DNA of 11,086 nt. Source: Cyanobacteria bacterium UBA11153. Lineage in GTDB: Bacteria > Cyanobacteriota > Cyanobacteriia > Cyanobacteriales > Coleofasciculaceae. Of the stretch, positions 1-6,952 are shown one piece after another; positions within the stretch are counted from its first letter, which is position 1, and every line of letters begins with the position of its first letter. The notes beneath the pieces were generated by a model that saw only the letters and a list, made by a program, of their open reading frames with translations, ran no database searches and had not been told where the DNA came from. The DNA lies in NCBI GenBank assembly GCA_003511885.1, contig DOIX01000230.1, forward strand, positions 1 through 11,086, in the 5' to 3' direction. A program made the translations under genes and the position numbers.

Positions 1-80
1 CCTTGTGGGATTTGTTAGAGAGCGTGGATCTTCAGCGATGAAGGTCAGAATCCCCCGCATTCATGCGCGGGGTTCTTCAA
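1..80 (+). mobile_element. Right-end remnant of an IS200/IS605-type (tnpB) element
   Basis: Positions 48-75 fold into a strong hairpin: GAA pairs with TTC, CCCC with GGGG and CGCA with TGCG around a TTCA loop, with one bulged C. TTCAA follows directly. A GC-rich hairpin just after a tnpB stop codon, followed by a short cleavage tetramer or pentamer, is the usual right end of IS200/IS605 and IS1341-type elements, and in such elements it also forms the 3' end of the omega/re RNA. A short open frame ends at a TGA at 39-41, just before the hairpin, and could be the last codons of tnpB. Its residues are too few to prove this. The window starts inside the element, so whether it is intact cannot be seen. 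Confidence 0.5.
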
Positions 81-92
81 ATGAGCTATAGC

Positions 93-279
93 AGTTGACT
101 GTTGACAATGGACAGTTATAGCAAGGGACTAGGGGCTAGGGGCTAGGGGCTAGGGAAGAAAGCTGAAAAATCTTGGGTTTGAGGACTTGAGAATATCTTA
201 ACCGCCCTGGCGGTTGCTATAACAGTTGACAGTTAATATTTACTTATATTACCTTGCTGTCCATTGTCCATTGTCCATT
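93..279. repeat. Cluster of heptanucleotide tandem repeats (STRRs) and a palindrome
   Basis: This spacer contains several 7-base tandem arrays. TTGACTG-like units lie at 93-107. Four copies of CTAGGGG (last one partial) lie at 129-155. Three copies of GTCCATT lie at 259-279. The perfect palindrome AACCGCC-CT-GGCGGTT lies at 200-215. Two near-copies of GCTATARCAGTTGAC flank the cluster, near 85 and 215. Positions 129-182 are related to 5388-5441 (see findings). No coding signal is seen here. The array sits downstream of the site-2 protease stop codon. STRRs of this kind are common in filamentous cyanobacteria and their role is unknown. Confidence 0.8.
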
Positions 280-284
280 GCTCC

Positions 285-1814
285 CTATCCTCCAATTCCC
301 AAGCGGATAGCTAAAGCTGGAGTAAAAGGAATCAGAGTTGCTATCATCCAAAATAATGCTAACAAACAAAAAATTGCTCTGGTATCATCAGGTTCAGTAA
401 TTTCGTTAAGACTAGGACGTTCCAAAGATCGTTGCAAGAACAAGATCGCGATCGCCCAATATAAGATAATAGGATTAGCGGGATTAATTAACGCCACAAT
501 TCCCAGAATTACCAAGGTAGCAATTGTAGCACGTTGAGCAATTGTCCGTCCATAGATAGCTTGGACAATCCTGCCACCATCCAACTGTCCAGCAGGCATT
601 AAATTCAATGCCGTCACCACTAATCCCAGCCAACCTACGATGGTGAGGGGGTGAATATTAACCAATGATTCCTGTAAAGCACTACCCAGGATAATTCTGG
701 CAATTATTCCCACCAAAATTGAGCCATGGAAAAACTGAACTGGGACTTCAAAACCGCTACCTTCATGGGATAAAATCAATCCCCCAATTAACATTAGCAC
801 GGAAACAATTCCGCCCGCAGCAGGCCCAGCCAAAGAGATATCAAATAAAGCTTTTCGACCAGGTAAAAGTGAGGCAAATCGGGTAATAGCACCAAATCCA
901 CCGATTTGCAAACTGGGGATAAAAAACGGAAAACTCAGCCGGACTTGATGACGTTTGGCTGCCCAGATATGAGCTAATTCATGAACTATCAAAACTAGCC
1001 AAAAGCCGATACTAATAGGTATGGCTTCCCCAAATCTTGCTGGAGTGGTAAAAAAGTCAAAGTTCAGTAATAATCCCGCTGCTTCTAAACTGGTAGCAAT
1101 GGTGGTAAATAAGAGAATAACAGCCAGGATTGTCTGACCTTTAGTTAAAGGTTTAGGGTCATTATTGCTAGGGAGAATAATTGCGACAGGTTTTTCTTCG
1201 GGACCTTCCACTAAGAATAGTCGATAGCGATCGCAAAGTCGTTCCTTTAGGCTAGCAGATAACCGCTCGTGGACAACTTCGGGATTGTGTCCCCGTAAAT
1301 TGCCCTTGAAAATCACCCCTTCCTGATAGGGAATAGTTTCCGTAATAAAAAAGGTATCGATACCAAAAATTCCCTGAATCATTTTTAACTCTTCAAGGGG
1401 AATTGGTACAACTTCAGTTTCCCCTGTAATTATCCCATTTTCAGGCTGATTTGTACTGACACTTTCTCGATCGGACTTTTCAGGATTGCTATCTTTTAGT
1501 TGATTTTCAAATGCCTTTTTGGCACGATCTTGTAAAAATGCTTCTTCTCCGGCAGCCCGCAAACGTTTACCCAGAAAGATATATATTCCGGCTGCTACCA
1601 CAAACACAAATAAAATACTGACGATATTCAGATAAATTCCCGCCGTAAATAGGCTCAGAAACAACAGCCAGGGTACTGTAAATACAACCGACTGCAACCA
1701 GGCAAGCATACCCAATTTGCCATAAGACCGAGAGCGATTGAAACTCCAACCCAGAATTGCGATCGCTACGAGAATAATGATAACTGTTGCTGTCGTCTCC
1801 GATCCGTTAAACAT
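285..1814 (-). CDS. Site-2 protease family membrane metalloprotease (EGY-like)
   Basis: An integral-membrane zinc protease of the S2P/M50 family, 509 residues. The zinc-binding HELAH is at residues 278-282. The second metal-ligand motif, NLMPAGQLDGG, is at 404-414. Between them lies GFGAITRF (306-313), typical of the plant EGY/cyanobacterial subgroup. Two or three hydrophobic segments fill residues 8-80. A soluble, charged stretch (about 85-220) follows, and about six more membrane segments surround the active site. Family members cut substrates within the membrane; the substrate here is unknown. The ATG start at 1814 gives a full-length protein and lies 43 bases after the murQ stop, so it could be the last gene of the upstream unit. 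I see no convincing Shine-Dalgarno sequence. Family assignment is firm; physiological role is open. Confidence 0.93.
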   Translation of the reverse strand: MFNGSETTATVIIILVAIAILGWSFNRSRSYGKLGMLAWLQSVVFTVPWLLFLSLFTAGIYLNIVSILFVFVVAAGIYIFLGKRLRAAGEEAFLQDRAKKAFENQLKDSNPEKSDRESVSTNQPENGIITGETEVVPIPLEELKMIQGIFGIDTFFITETIPYQEGVIFKGNLRGHNPEVVHERLSASLKERLCDRYRLFLVEGPEEKPVAIILPSNNDPKPLTKGQTILAVILLFTTIATSLEAAGLLLNFDFFTTPARFGEAIPISIGFWLVLIVHELAHIWAAKRHQVRLSFPFFIPSLQIGGFGAITRFASLLPGRKALFDISLAGPAAGGIVSVLMLIGGLILSHEGSGFEVPVQFFHGSILVGIIARIILGSALQESLVNIHPLTIVGWLGLVVTALNLMPAGQLDGGRIVQAIYGRTIAQRATIATLVILGIVALINPANPIILYWAIAILFLQRSLERPSLNEITEPDDTRAIFCLLALFWMIATLIPFTPALAIRLGIGG

Positions 1815-1857
1815 GGTTTACCCAAGAATCTCTACTTAGTCAAACAATAGCAAAGAA

Positions 1858-1882
1858 CTAACCCCTAGCCTCTAGCCCCTTT
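1858..1882. repeat. STRR (GGGGCTA type) overlapping the murQ 3' end
   Basis: Read on the minus strand this is an imperfect heptamer array of GGGGCTA, GAGGCTA and GGGGTTA. It is the same unit as the arrays at 129-155 and 5388-5414. Here it supplies the last codons and the TAG stop of murQ. Confidence 0.6.
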
Positions 1883-2781
1883 TCGACAGCGACTCGCAGA
1901 TTCCCGTGGTGTTGGCGCAGGAGATGTTCGCAGGCTTCTTTATCCAATCGCGTCCAATACATCAAGAGAGCTAGTTTTACCTGTCTGCCGCTACGTTCTA
2001 GCAAAAAACCTGCTTCCTCTCTACTGAGACTGGTAAGATCTTGTAACATCCGGAGGGCGCGATCTTGAAGTTTCTTATTTGTTACCGCCACATCTACCAT
2101 CCGATTACCATAGACTTTGCCCAGTTGCACCATTACTCCAGTAGAAAGGATATTTAATGCCATTTTAGTTACGGTTCCAGCTTTTAGTCGCGTGGAGCCT
2201 GCCAGAATTTCCGGGCCTACTAATAATCGAATATCCACATCCACTTCAATTTTGACTTGCTCGAGAGGAACGCAAGCCATGAAAATAGTTGTGGCTCCTC
2301 GTTGTCGTGCAGCTTGGATTGCACCATGAACAAATGGAGTTGTACCACCTGCTGCAATACCGACAACTACATCTAATTCCGTGATATGGCGATGAGAGAT
2401 AGCCTCCGCCCCATCTTCTGCCCTATCTTCCAAATCTTCCGAACTTCTCACCAATGCCCCCGCCCCCCCGGCGATAATCCCCTGTACCAATTCCGGTGGC
2501 GTACAGAAGGTGGGGGGACATTCGGCGGCATCAAGTACCCCCAAACGTCCGCTAGTCCCTGCACCAACGTAAAATAAGCGTCCCCCTTGAGCGAGGGATT
2601 TAGCTGTCTTGTCAATCGCTGCTGCTAGTTGTATTCTTGCTTTTGCGATCGCGTTTAATGTTTTGGCATCCTCATTATTAAATAAATCTACTAACTCCAA
2701 CGTGGTTAATCGATCCAAATTTTGACTATTGGGATTTACCTGTTCCGTTAATAAATGGCCCCGCTCTTCTAAATCTTTCAT
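1858..2781 (-). CDS. murQ: N-acetylmuramic acid 6-phosphate etherase
   Basis: Cytoplasmic enzyme that cleaves the lactyl ether of MurNAc-6-phosphate to give GlcNAc-6-phosphate and D-lactate, in cell-wall recycling. It has 307 residues against about 298 in E. coli. A SIS sugar-phosphate fold is seen in YVGAGTSGRLGVLDAAECPP (residues 71-90). Glu87 and Glu118 align with the two catalytic glutamates of E. coli MurQ (83 and 114). The family signature GPEILAGSTRLKAGT is at 189-203. The ATG start at 2781 begins the usual family N-terminus and lies 7 bases after the DUF3110 stop, which suggests translational coupling. The last residues (GLEARG) are encoded by a GGGGCTAG-type STRR, so the C-terminus may have been remodelled by repeat insertion. 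No murP, amgK or murNAc kinase gene is in view. Confidence 0.96.
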   Translation of the reverse strand: MKDLEERGHLLTEQVNPNSQNLDRLTTLELVDLFNNEDAKTLNAIAKARIQLAAAIDKTAKSLAQGGRLFYVGAGTSGRLGVLDAAECPPTFCTPPELVQGIIAGGAGALVRSSEDLEDRAEDGAEAISHRHITELDVVVGIAAGGTTPFVHGAIQAARQRGATTIFMACVPLEQVKIEVDVDIRLLVGPEILAGSTRLKAGTVTKMALNILSTGVMVQLGKVYGNRMVDVAVTNKKLQDRALRMLQDLTSLSREEAGFLLERSGRQVKLALLMYWTRLDKEACEHLLRQHHGNLRVAVEKGLEARG

Positions 2782-2788
2782 TGGTAAC

Positions 2789-3166
2789 CTATAATAGATT
2801 TTCTAACTGACGGCGAATCCGATCTAAATCTGACATATCTAATTCTTGAGGTTTTTTCGCCTCTAGTTGCCAATCGGTTTCTGCCATATTGGTTTCCGGC
2901 GGTACTGCCAACATCCCTTCTTCTATGAGTTGACAATCATAACCAGCACTTGCGCAGAATTCTTCAATTTCCTCTGGCTCAAATGATTCTACTGTTGGTG
3001 AGGGAAAATCCTGCGCTTCTAACATCAAACCAAAACGGATGGCATCGTCTTCTGATTCAAACATCAAAACCACATCTCGATTGTCGCCCAGTTTCAGGGA
3101 GTGAATCCCTTCGTTTTCAGTGCGGGCATTGAATAACAGAACAAATACTCGTTTGGGTGCAATCAT
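2789..3166 (-). CDS. DUF3110 domain protein
   Basis: A 125-residue soluble protein matching the DUF3110 family, small proteins of cyanobacteria and plastid-bearing plants with no established function. The N-terminal core reads VFVLLFNARTENEGIHSL (residues 7-24), then VLMFESEDDAIRFGLMLEAQ (33-52), a typical pattern for this family. The C-terminal third is acidic and ends in a probable helix (SDLDRIRRQLENLL). It has no signal peptide or membrane segment. It lies 7 bases upstream of murQ on the same strand, so the two are very likely co-transcribed. The ATG at 3166 is chosen because it directly precedes the conserved core; no strong Shine-Dalgarno sequence is seen. The link to wall recycling rests on position alone. 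Confidence 0.88.
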   Translation of the reverse strand: MIAPKRVFVLLFNARTENEGIHSLKLGDNRDVVLMFESEDDAIRFGLMLEAQDFPSPTVESFEPEEIEEFCASAGYDCQLIEEGMLAVPPETNMAETDWQLEAKKPQELDMSDLDRIRRQLENLL

Positions 3167-3249
3167 AAGTCTTTGCAGATGTGTTATATCCTGGAGCGCA
3201 TTCTATTTTGACATAATTGGGACACTCTCCGGAATCGATCATTTCAATT

Positions 3250-3978
3250 TTAACTATTGACTATTGACTGTTGACTTTGGCTATAGATACCATAGCGCGC
3301 TGTCCGGTTTTGGGCAGGATTGTCTTGATTACATAACCAAGCCCACATTTGATCTCCCATGGAGAAATGCCACCATTCTTTAGGATTGCGTCGAAATCCT
3401 GCCGCTAGCATTACGGAATGTAATAGGGATCTGTTGGTATGATAAGGTTGGTCTGAGCAATTAGCATAATAATCGGGATGAGAACGAGGGGAGAGTTCAT
3501 CAATAGGAGAACCCATATCGACCGGGTAACCTGTAGCATCAATCAAGGTAACATCGATCGCAGCACCTGTGCTGTGAGGCGGTGGTGTCAGGGGATTGAG
3601 ACTGGGGACAGCCCAAAGTTGATAAACTTCTTGCCAAATTGCTTCCCGCTCTGCGTCGGATAGTGTGGTGGGATTGAGGTTTTGGGCTGCGATGACTCGA
3701 TCAAAGGTTCGATCTACCATAAATTGTTGCACTTCCACAGGTCGATAGGCATCAAAAATTTGGATACGCCAACCAGGATATTGCTCTTGGAGATAATTTT
3801 GGGCGGTAGTTAGTTGAGCTAAAACTGTCTGACGGAGATAATAGGGTGATGCTTCTCGATATGGTGCGCCTAATTTTTGGTAGGGGTGAGGCAACTCTAG
3901 GCCAAACTTGTCCAGAGGAATTGGCACAAGTGGTTCTCCACATTCTACGATCGGGATTTGGTGATATGGTTTCATCAT
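3250..3978 (-). CDS. VanX/DdpX-like D-alanyl-D-alanine dipeptidase
   Basis: Zinc dipeptidase of peptidase family M15D, expected to hydrolyse D-Ala-D-Ala. About 242 residues from the chosen start. Numbered from that start, the conserved arginine is in DAYRP (76-80). The zinc ligands are His135 and Asp142 in HSTGAAID and His204 in EWWH (201-204), where Glu201 is the likely catalytic base. All key residues are present. The frame could extend upstream to a TTG at 4011, but those extra residues are low-complexity (PVPSPSPSP). The tandem ATGs at 3978 and 3975 are therefore preferred. No signal peptide is obvious, so it is probably cytoplasmic. No vanH, vanA or vanR genes accompany it. With murQ nearby, a role in recycling wall peptides is more likely than vancomycin resistance. 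The last residues (SQQSIVNS) are encoded by an STRR. Confidence 0.92.
   Translation of the reverse strand: MMKPYHQIPIVECGEPLVPIPLDKFGLELPHPYQKLGAPYREASPYYLRQTVLAQLTTAQNYLQEQYPGWRIQIFDAYRPVEVQQFMVDRTFDRVIAAQNLNPTTLSDAEREAIWQEVYQLWAVPSLNPLTPPPHSTGAAIDVTLIDATGYPVDMGSPIDELSPRSHPDYYANCSDQPYHTNRSLLHSVMLAAGFRRNPKEWWHFSMGDQMWAWLCNQDNPAQNRTARYGIYSQSQQSIVNS
3254..3276. repeat. STRR (CTATTGA type) overlapping the dipeptidase 3' end
   Basis: Three tandem heptamers on the plus strand: CTATTGA, CTATTGA and CTGTTGA. On the minus strand they encode the last residues of the VanX-like protein, just before its TAA stop. Confidence 0.75.
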
Positions 3979-4030
3979 GGGACTTGGGGATGGGGAGGGA
4001 ACGGGAAACAAACAATAGAAGGAAGATTAC

Positions 4031-4064
4031 CAATTACTAATTAGCAATTAACAATTAACAATTA
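4031..4064. repeat. STRR in the divergent promoter region
   Basis: CAATTAA, CAATTAA and CAATTA lie in tandem at 4045-4064, preceded by degenerate units (CAATTACTAATTAG) from 4031. The array fills much of the 112-base gap between the start codons of the minus-strand dipeptidase and the plus-strand pentapeptide gene. It therefore overlaps the space where both promoters should lie. Confidence 0.75.
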
Positions 4065-4090
4065 CCCCTTTTCTGCTTGAGTTGCACGAA

Positions 4091-5347
4091 ATGACAAATC
4101 TGCCAGATCCTTCAAAGTCTAGTCCAAATATCGATAATTCCAATTATAATCTTGAAGCAATCTCACGAAAAGGTCAATCCTCAGCTTTTGTAATGGAGGA
4201 AGAGAACCCAGAGGATCAACACTTGTCCACGCTGTCCTATTTTCAATTGCTCAATCGTCAACATCCCAATAAGAGTGTTAACACGAACAGAACTCCTATG
4301 ACTATGAGTGCGATCGCCTTCCTAATTTTGGGATTAGCGATTGATAACATTTGGCTAGAAATGGCGGGAGTAATCTTCTGCTTAATTGCTTCGCTTCCGG
4401 CAATATGGTTACCAGTTCAGCTCTTAATTAACCAATCTTTATCTTCCCAACAGCGATCGCAGTTCATTGCTGTGAGTGGAGTAGTAGCCGCCTTGGTGGG
4501 ATTAGCTAATATTACGGGATTAATTGAAGGAGTCGATCCGGGATCTCTGGCAGAATGGACTGGTGCTTTAGGTCAAATATTGATTGCGATTCTGGCAGTT
4601 TATATTGCTTGGCAACAGTATGTGATTTCTAAAGATCTGACGATTCAGCAAAATACAATTACCCAGCAACAAACCATTGATACTTATTTTCAGGGTATTT
4701 GCGATCTGGCTTTGGATGATGAGGGATTACTAGAAGATTGGCCTCAAGAAAGAGCATTCTGTGAAGGAAGAACAGCCGCTATTCTGACTAGTGTGGATCC
4801 CCAAGGTAAAGCCAAAGTATTGCGATTTTTATCCCAATCTCGCTTGCTAGCACCTCTAAAACGCGATCGCCATTTGGGAAGACCGATTTTAGATGGTAAT
4901 GGTGGCTATCAGGAAGATAGACTTAATGGAGTGCGGGTGATTGACCTCAATGTGATGTTAGCTGGCTCTGACTTGAGCGATACGGATCTCCGATGGACAG
5001 AGTTAAGTGAAGCCAATATGGTAAGAGCTAATCTCACTCGCTGCGATTTGGTGGGCGCAAACCTGTCTCGTACCATCTTATACGAAGCTAACCTAGCTGG
5101 TGCGGATCTCAGAGGTGTTCGCCTCTTCTACGGTTCCCTGGAAACGGCTACCCCCCGCAGCCGTGGCGAATTGCCCAACTATCAGACGGGAGAAAATACA
5201 GGTGCAGTGGTGGAAAAGGCTAATTTTACTGGGGTTCAGCGTTTGGATGAGGATCAACGCAGATATTGTTGTTATTGGTGTGGGGAACACTCCCGGAAGA
5301 CAATACCTGGTGGCTGTGAAGGAATTCCTAATAAGTTGGGTAGGTAA
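4091..5347 (+). CDS. Membrane-anchored pentapeptide-repeat protein with Cys-rich tail
   Basis: About 418 residues from the ATG at 4091; a TTG three codons upstream is possible but less likely. In order: a polar N-terminus (1-70); hydrophobic segments near 72-113, 125-145 and 156-174, giving three or four membrane spans; a Gln-rich, probably coiled segment (176-200); a helical domain (200-260); and a short run of pentapeptide repeats (about 283-347; SDLSDTDLRWTELSEANMV, then ANLTRCDLVGANL). The tail has CCYWC near 393-397, followed by IPGGCEGIPNKLGR. Pentapeptide repeats form a right-handed beta-helix used for protein contacts. The Cys cluster could bind metal, which is an inference. The protein is recognisable as a cyanobacterial type without assigned function. 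The only close neighbour is the divergent dipeptidase. Confidence 0.88.
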   Translation: MTNLPDPSKSSPNIDNSNYNLEAISRKGQSSAFVMEEENPEDQHLSTLSYFQLLNRQHPNKSVNTNRTPMTMSAIAFLILGLAIDNIWLEMAGVIFCLIASLPAIWLPVQLLINQSLSSQQRSQFIAVSGVVAALVGLANITGLIEGVDPGSLAEWTGALGQILIAILAVYIAWQQYVISKDLTIQQNTITQQQTIDTYFQGICDLALDDEGLLEDWPQERAFCEGRTAAILTSVDPQGKAKVLRFLSQSRLLAPLKRDRHLGRPILDGNGGYQEDRLNGVRVIDLNVMLAGSDLSDTDLRWTELSEANMVRANLTRCDLVGANLSRTILYEANLAGADLRGVRLFYGSLETATPRSRGELPNYQTGENTGAVVEKANFTGVQRLDEDQRRYCCYWCGEHSRKTIPGGCEGIPNKLGR

Positions 5348-5387
5348 GAAAATGGGGAGTAGGGAATAGGGAATGAGGAAGAATTCT

Positions 5388-5414
5388 CTAGGGGCTAGGG
5401 GCTAGGTGCTAGGG
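5388..5414. repeat. STRR (CTAGGGG x4)
   Basis: CTAGGGG, CTAGGGG, CTAGGTG and CTAGGG lie in tandem over 27 bases. The length and unit match the array at 129-155, with one base different. Confidence 0.85.
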
Positions 5415-5452
5415 CAGAAAGCTGTCAAATCAATGGTTTGACAGCTTTCTGC
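5414..5452. repeat. Perfect 16-bp inverted repeat (hairpin)
   Basis: The left arm GCAGAAAGCTGTCAAA (5414-5429) is exactly complementary to the right arm TTTGACAGCTTTCTGC (5437-5452), with a 7-base loop. It lies about 65 bases after the pentapeptide-protein stop and has no following T-run, so it is not a classical intrinsic terminator. It could still stop transcription, stabilise the mRNA end, or be part of a small mobile repeat. Confidence 0.85.
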
Positions 5453-5701
5453 TCGAGCCAAGAGCTAATAGTCCCTTGCCTTTGATGGCTATGACTTAAA
5501 AGCATTGCTGTTTATGCCTTTAGTGCTTGAACCACTAAGAACTCACAATTTTCTACAATTTGTGTAAACGGTAAAAACCCCCTTTGAATTAGGTAAAAGC
5601 CCGCTCAGACTTTTGTATTACAGCGTTATACAGTATATTAATGAAGTTGGTGAGGGGATCTCTTGCTAACTGTTTAGGTGCTGACAGATCGAAAGTTACT
5701 C

Positions 5702-6850
5702 ATGAAACAACTTAATTTTGCCTATATCCTACCTTCATGGCTTAACTCCAAGGAAAAAACATGGCAGGAAGGATTGATTTTTGTCATGTCTATATGGCTT
5801 TTGAGCCGATTAGTAATTATCATAGCGCTTCAGATTGTTGCCCCCTTACTTCCCCTCGATCCTGTGGCTCAAAATGGATCGGGAGTGGATTTTTTTGTAC
5901 CTAAAATGGACTGGGAACTCTTCAATCATTGGGATGGTAAGTGGTACGAAAAAATCGCTACGATAGGCTATGAATATATCAATGATGGTCAGATGTATTC
6001 GGTAGCATTTTTTCCTCTTTTTCCCTTGATTGTCCGTGGGGTAATGACATTAGGATTGCCTTTTACAGTGGCAGCGACGTTAGTGAATAAGTTCGCCTTG
6101 CTCGGTGCCCTATTGTTAGCCTACTATTGGATGAAAGAATACTGTGGGATTAAGGCTGCCAAATGGACAACAGCAGTTATGGCGTTATGTCCATTTTCTC
6201 TCTATGGAAGTGTGATTTATACTGAGGGACTTTTTCTGTTAGTGACAAGCGCAGCATTGCTAGCATTTGACAAGCACCGCTATGGCTGGGCAGGAGTTTT
6301 AGGTGCAATGGTGACGGCTAGTCGAGCGCCAGGAATTGCGATCGTTCCTGCTTTTCTTTTAGTAGCTTGGAAAGAAAAAAGACCGAGAATTGCTTATATT
6401 ACAGCTATTGCGGCTAGTGCGGGTTTAGTTTTATTTGCTCTCTATTGTGCAATCCGTTTTGGCGATCCTTTAGCATTTGTTCATGTCCAGAAATCTTGGC
6501 GGGTATGGCAACCGCAGTTGTGGGATATATTATTTGGATTTTTCTCGCAAATCAGAGAGAATTCTCTGAGAGTTGTGATGGTATTTGGTGGTGGTTATCT
6601 CTTATGGAAATTTCGCTCTAAACTGCCTTTAGTAGCTATTGCTTATGGCTTTTTTTCCTTGGGAGTGATTTTGGCTACTGGCTCTCTGTTATCCCTCAAT
6701 CGCTATGCTTATGGTATTGTGTCATTGTCACTAGCATTGGGATTGTTGCTATCAAAATATCCCCGTTGGGGATATGCGACTTTAGGGTTTTTCTTCGCCT
6801 TACTCGTGCAATACTCTATTATATTTGCATGGGGTTACTGGGTAGGGTAA
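5702..6850 (+). CDS. PIG-V-like integral-membrane mannosyltransferase
   Basis: About 382 residues with roughly eight to ten membrane segments. It resembles bacterial relatives of GPI mannosyltransferase 2 (PIG-V), GT-C-fold enzymes that transfer sugar from a polyprenyl-phosphate donor on the outer side of the membrane. Supporting motifs, numbered from the ATG at 5702: HWDGKWYEKIA in the first loop (76-86), where GT-C enzymes place their acidic catalytic residue; VAFFPLFPLIVR (101-112); YTEGLFLL (173-180); TASRAPGI (205-212); and a late LNRYAYG. A GTG at 5678 could add eight residues. The ATG is preferred for codon type only, since neither site has a clear Shine-Dalgarno sequence. The gene is followed 102 bases later by a GtrB-like transferase. 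The acceptor is unknown, and mannose as the sugar is inferred from the family name. Confidence 0.85.
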   Translation: MKQLNFAYILPSWLNSKEKTWQEGLIFVMSIWLLSRLVIIIALQIVAPLLPLDPVAQNGSGVDFFVPKMDWELFNHWDGKWYEKIATIGYEYINDGQMYSVAFFPLFPLIVRGVMTLGLPFTVAATLVNKFALLGALLLAYYWMKEYCGIKAAKWTTAVMALCPFSLYGSVIYTEGLFLLVTSAALLAFDKHRYGWAGVLGAMVTASRAPGIAIVPAFLLVAWKEKRPRIAYITAIAASAGLVLFALYCAIRFGDPLAFVHVQKSWRVWQPQLWDILFGFFSQIRENSLRVVMVFGGGYLLWKFRSKLPLVAIAYGFFSLGVILATGSLLSLNRYAYGIVSLSLALGLLLSKYPRWGYATLGFFFALLVQYSIIFAWGYWVG

Positions 6851-6920
6851 ACTGATGGGTAGTGGTAGAGCTGATGCTGAAATGGGGAGGAGGGAGAGAT
6901 GTTCGCCCAATTGACAATTA

Positions 6921-6948
6921 CCCATTATCCATTACCCATTACCCATTC
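6921..6948. repeat. STRR (CCCATTA x4) just before the glycosyltransferase start
   Basis: Four 7-base units, CCCATTA, TCCATTA, CCCATTA and CCCATTC, end four bases before the ATG at 6953. The array occupies the position of the ribosome binding site, and no AGGAGG-like sequence is present. Confidence 0.85.
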
Positions 6949-6952
6949 CTGA

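Larger units (their letters stand above)
5348..5677. other. 330-base intergenic region: STRRs, hairpin, probable promoter zone
   Basis: No gene is seen here. From left to right it holds heptamers GGGAGTA, GGGAATA and GGGAATG (5355-5375), the CTAGGGG array (5388-5414), and a perfect 16-bp hairpin (5414-5452). A short inverted repeat TTAGTG...CACTAA lies near 5520-5538. An AT-rich stretch ends in TATACAGTATATTA (5627-5640), about 40-60 bases before the next gene, which would suit a -10 region. I cannot fix a -35 with confidence. The promoter of the PIG-V-like gene most likely lies in 5580-5640. Confidence 0.5.

Noticed and set aside
129..155. CRISPR-like array
   Set aside because: The units are 7 bases long and directly adjacent with no spacers. 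They are short tandem repeats.
226..537. A 103-codon plus-strand open frame at the left end
   Set aside because: Most of it is antisense to the conserved C-terminal part of the site-2 protease, and the rest is STRR. It shows no family features.
3250..3978. Vancomycin-resistance operon
   Set aside because: Only the dipeptidase is present, with no vanH, vanA-type ligase or VanRS genes. The neighbours point to wall recycling.
3979..4011. Longer dipeptidase starting at the TTG at 4011
   Set aside because: The added residues are a Pro/Ser low-complexity string from C-rich spacer DNA. The tandem ATGs at 3978 and 3975 lead straight into conserved sequence.
5100..5369. An 89-codon plus-strand open frame within the pentapeptide-protein gene
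   Set aside because: It overlaps the repeat and Cys-rich coding region in another frame and has no recognisable motif.
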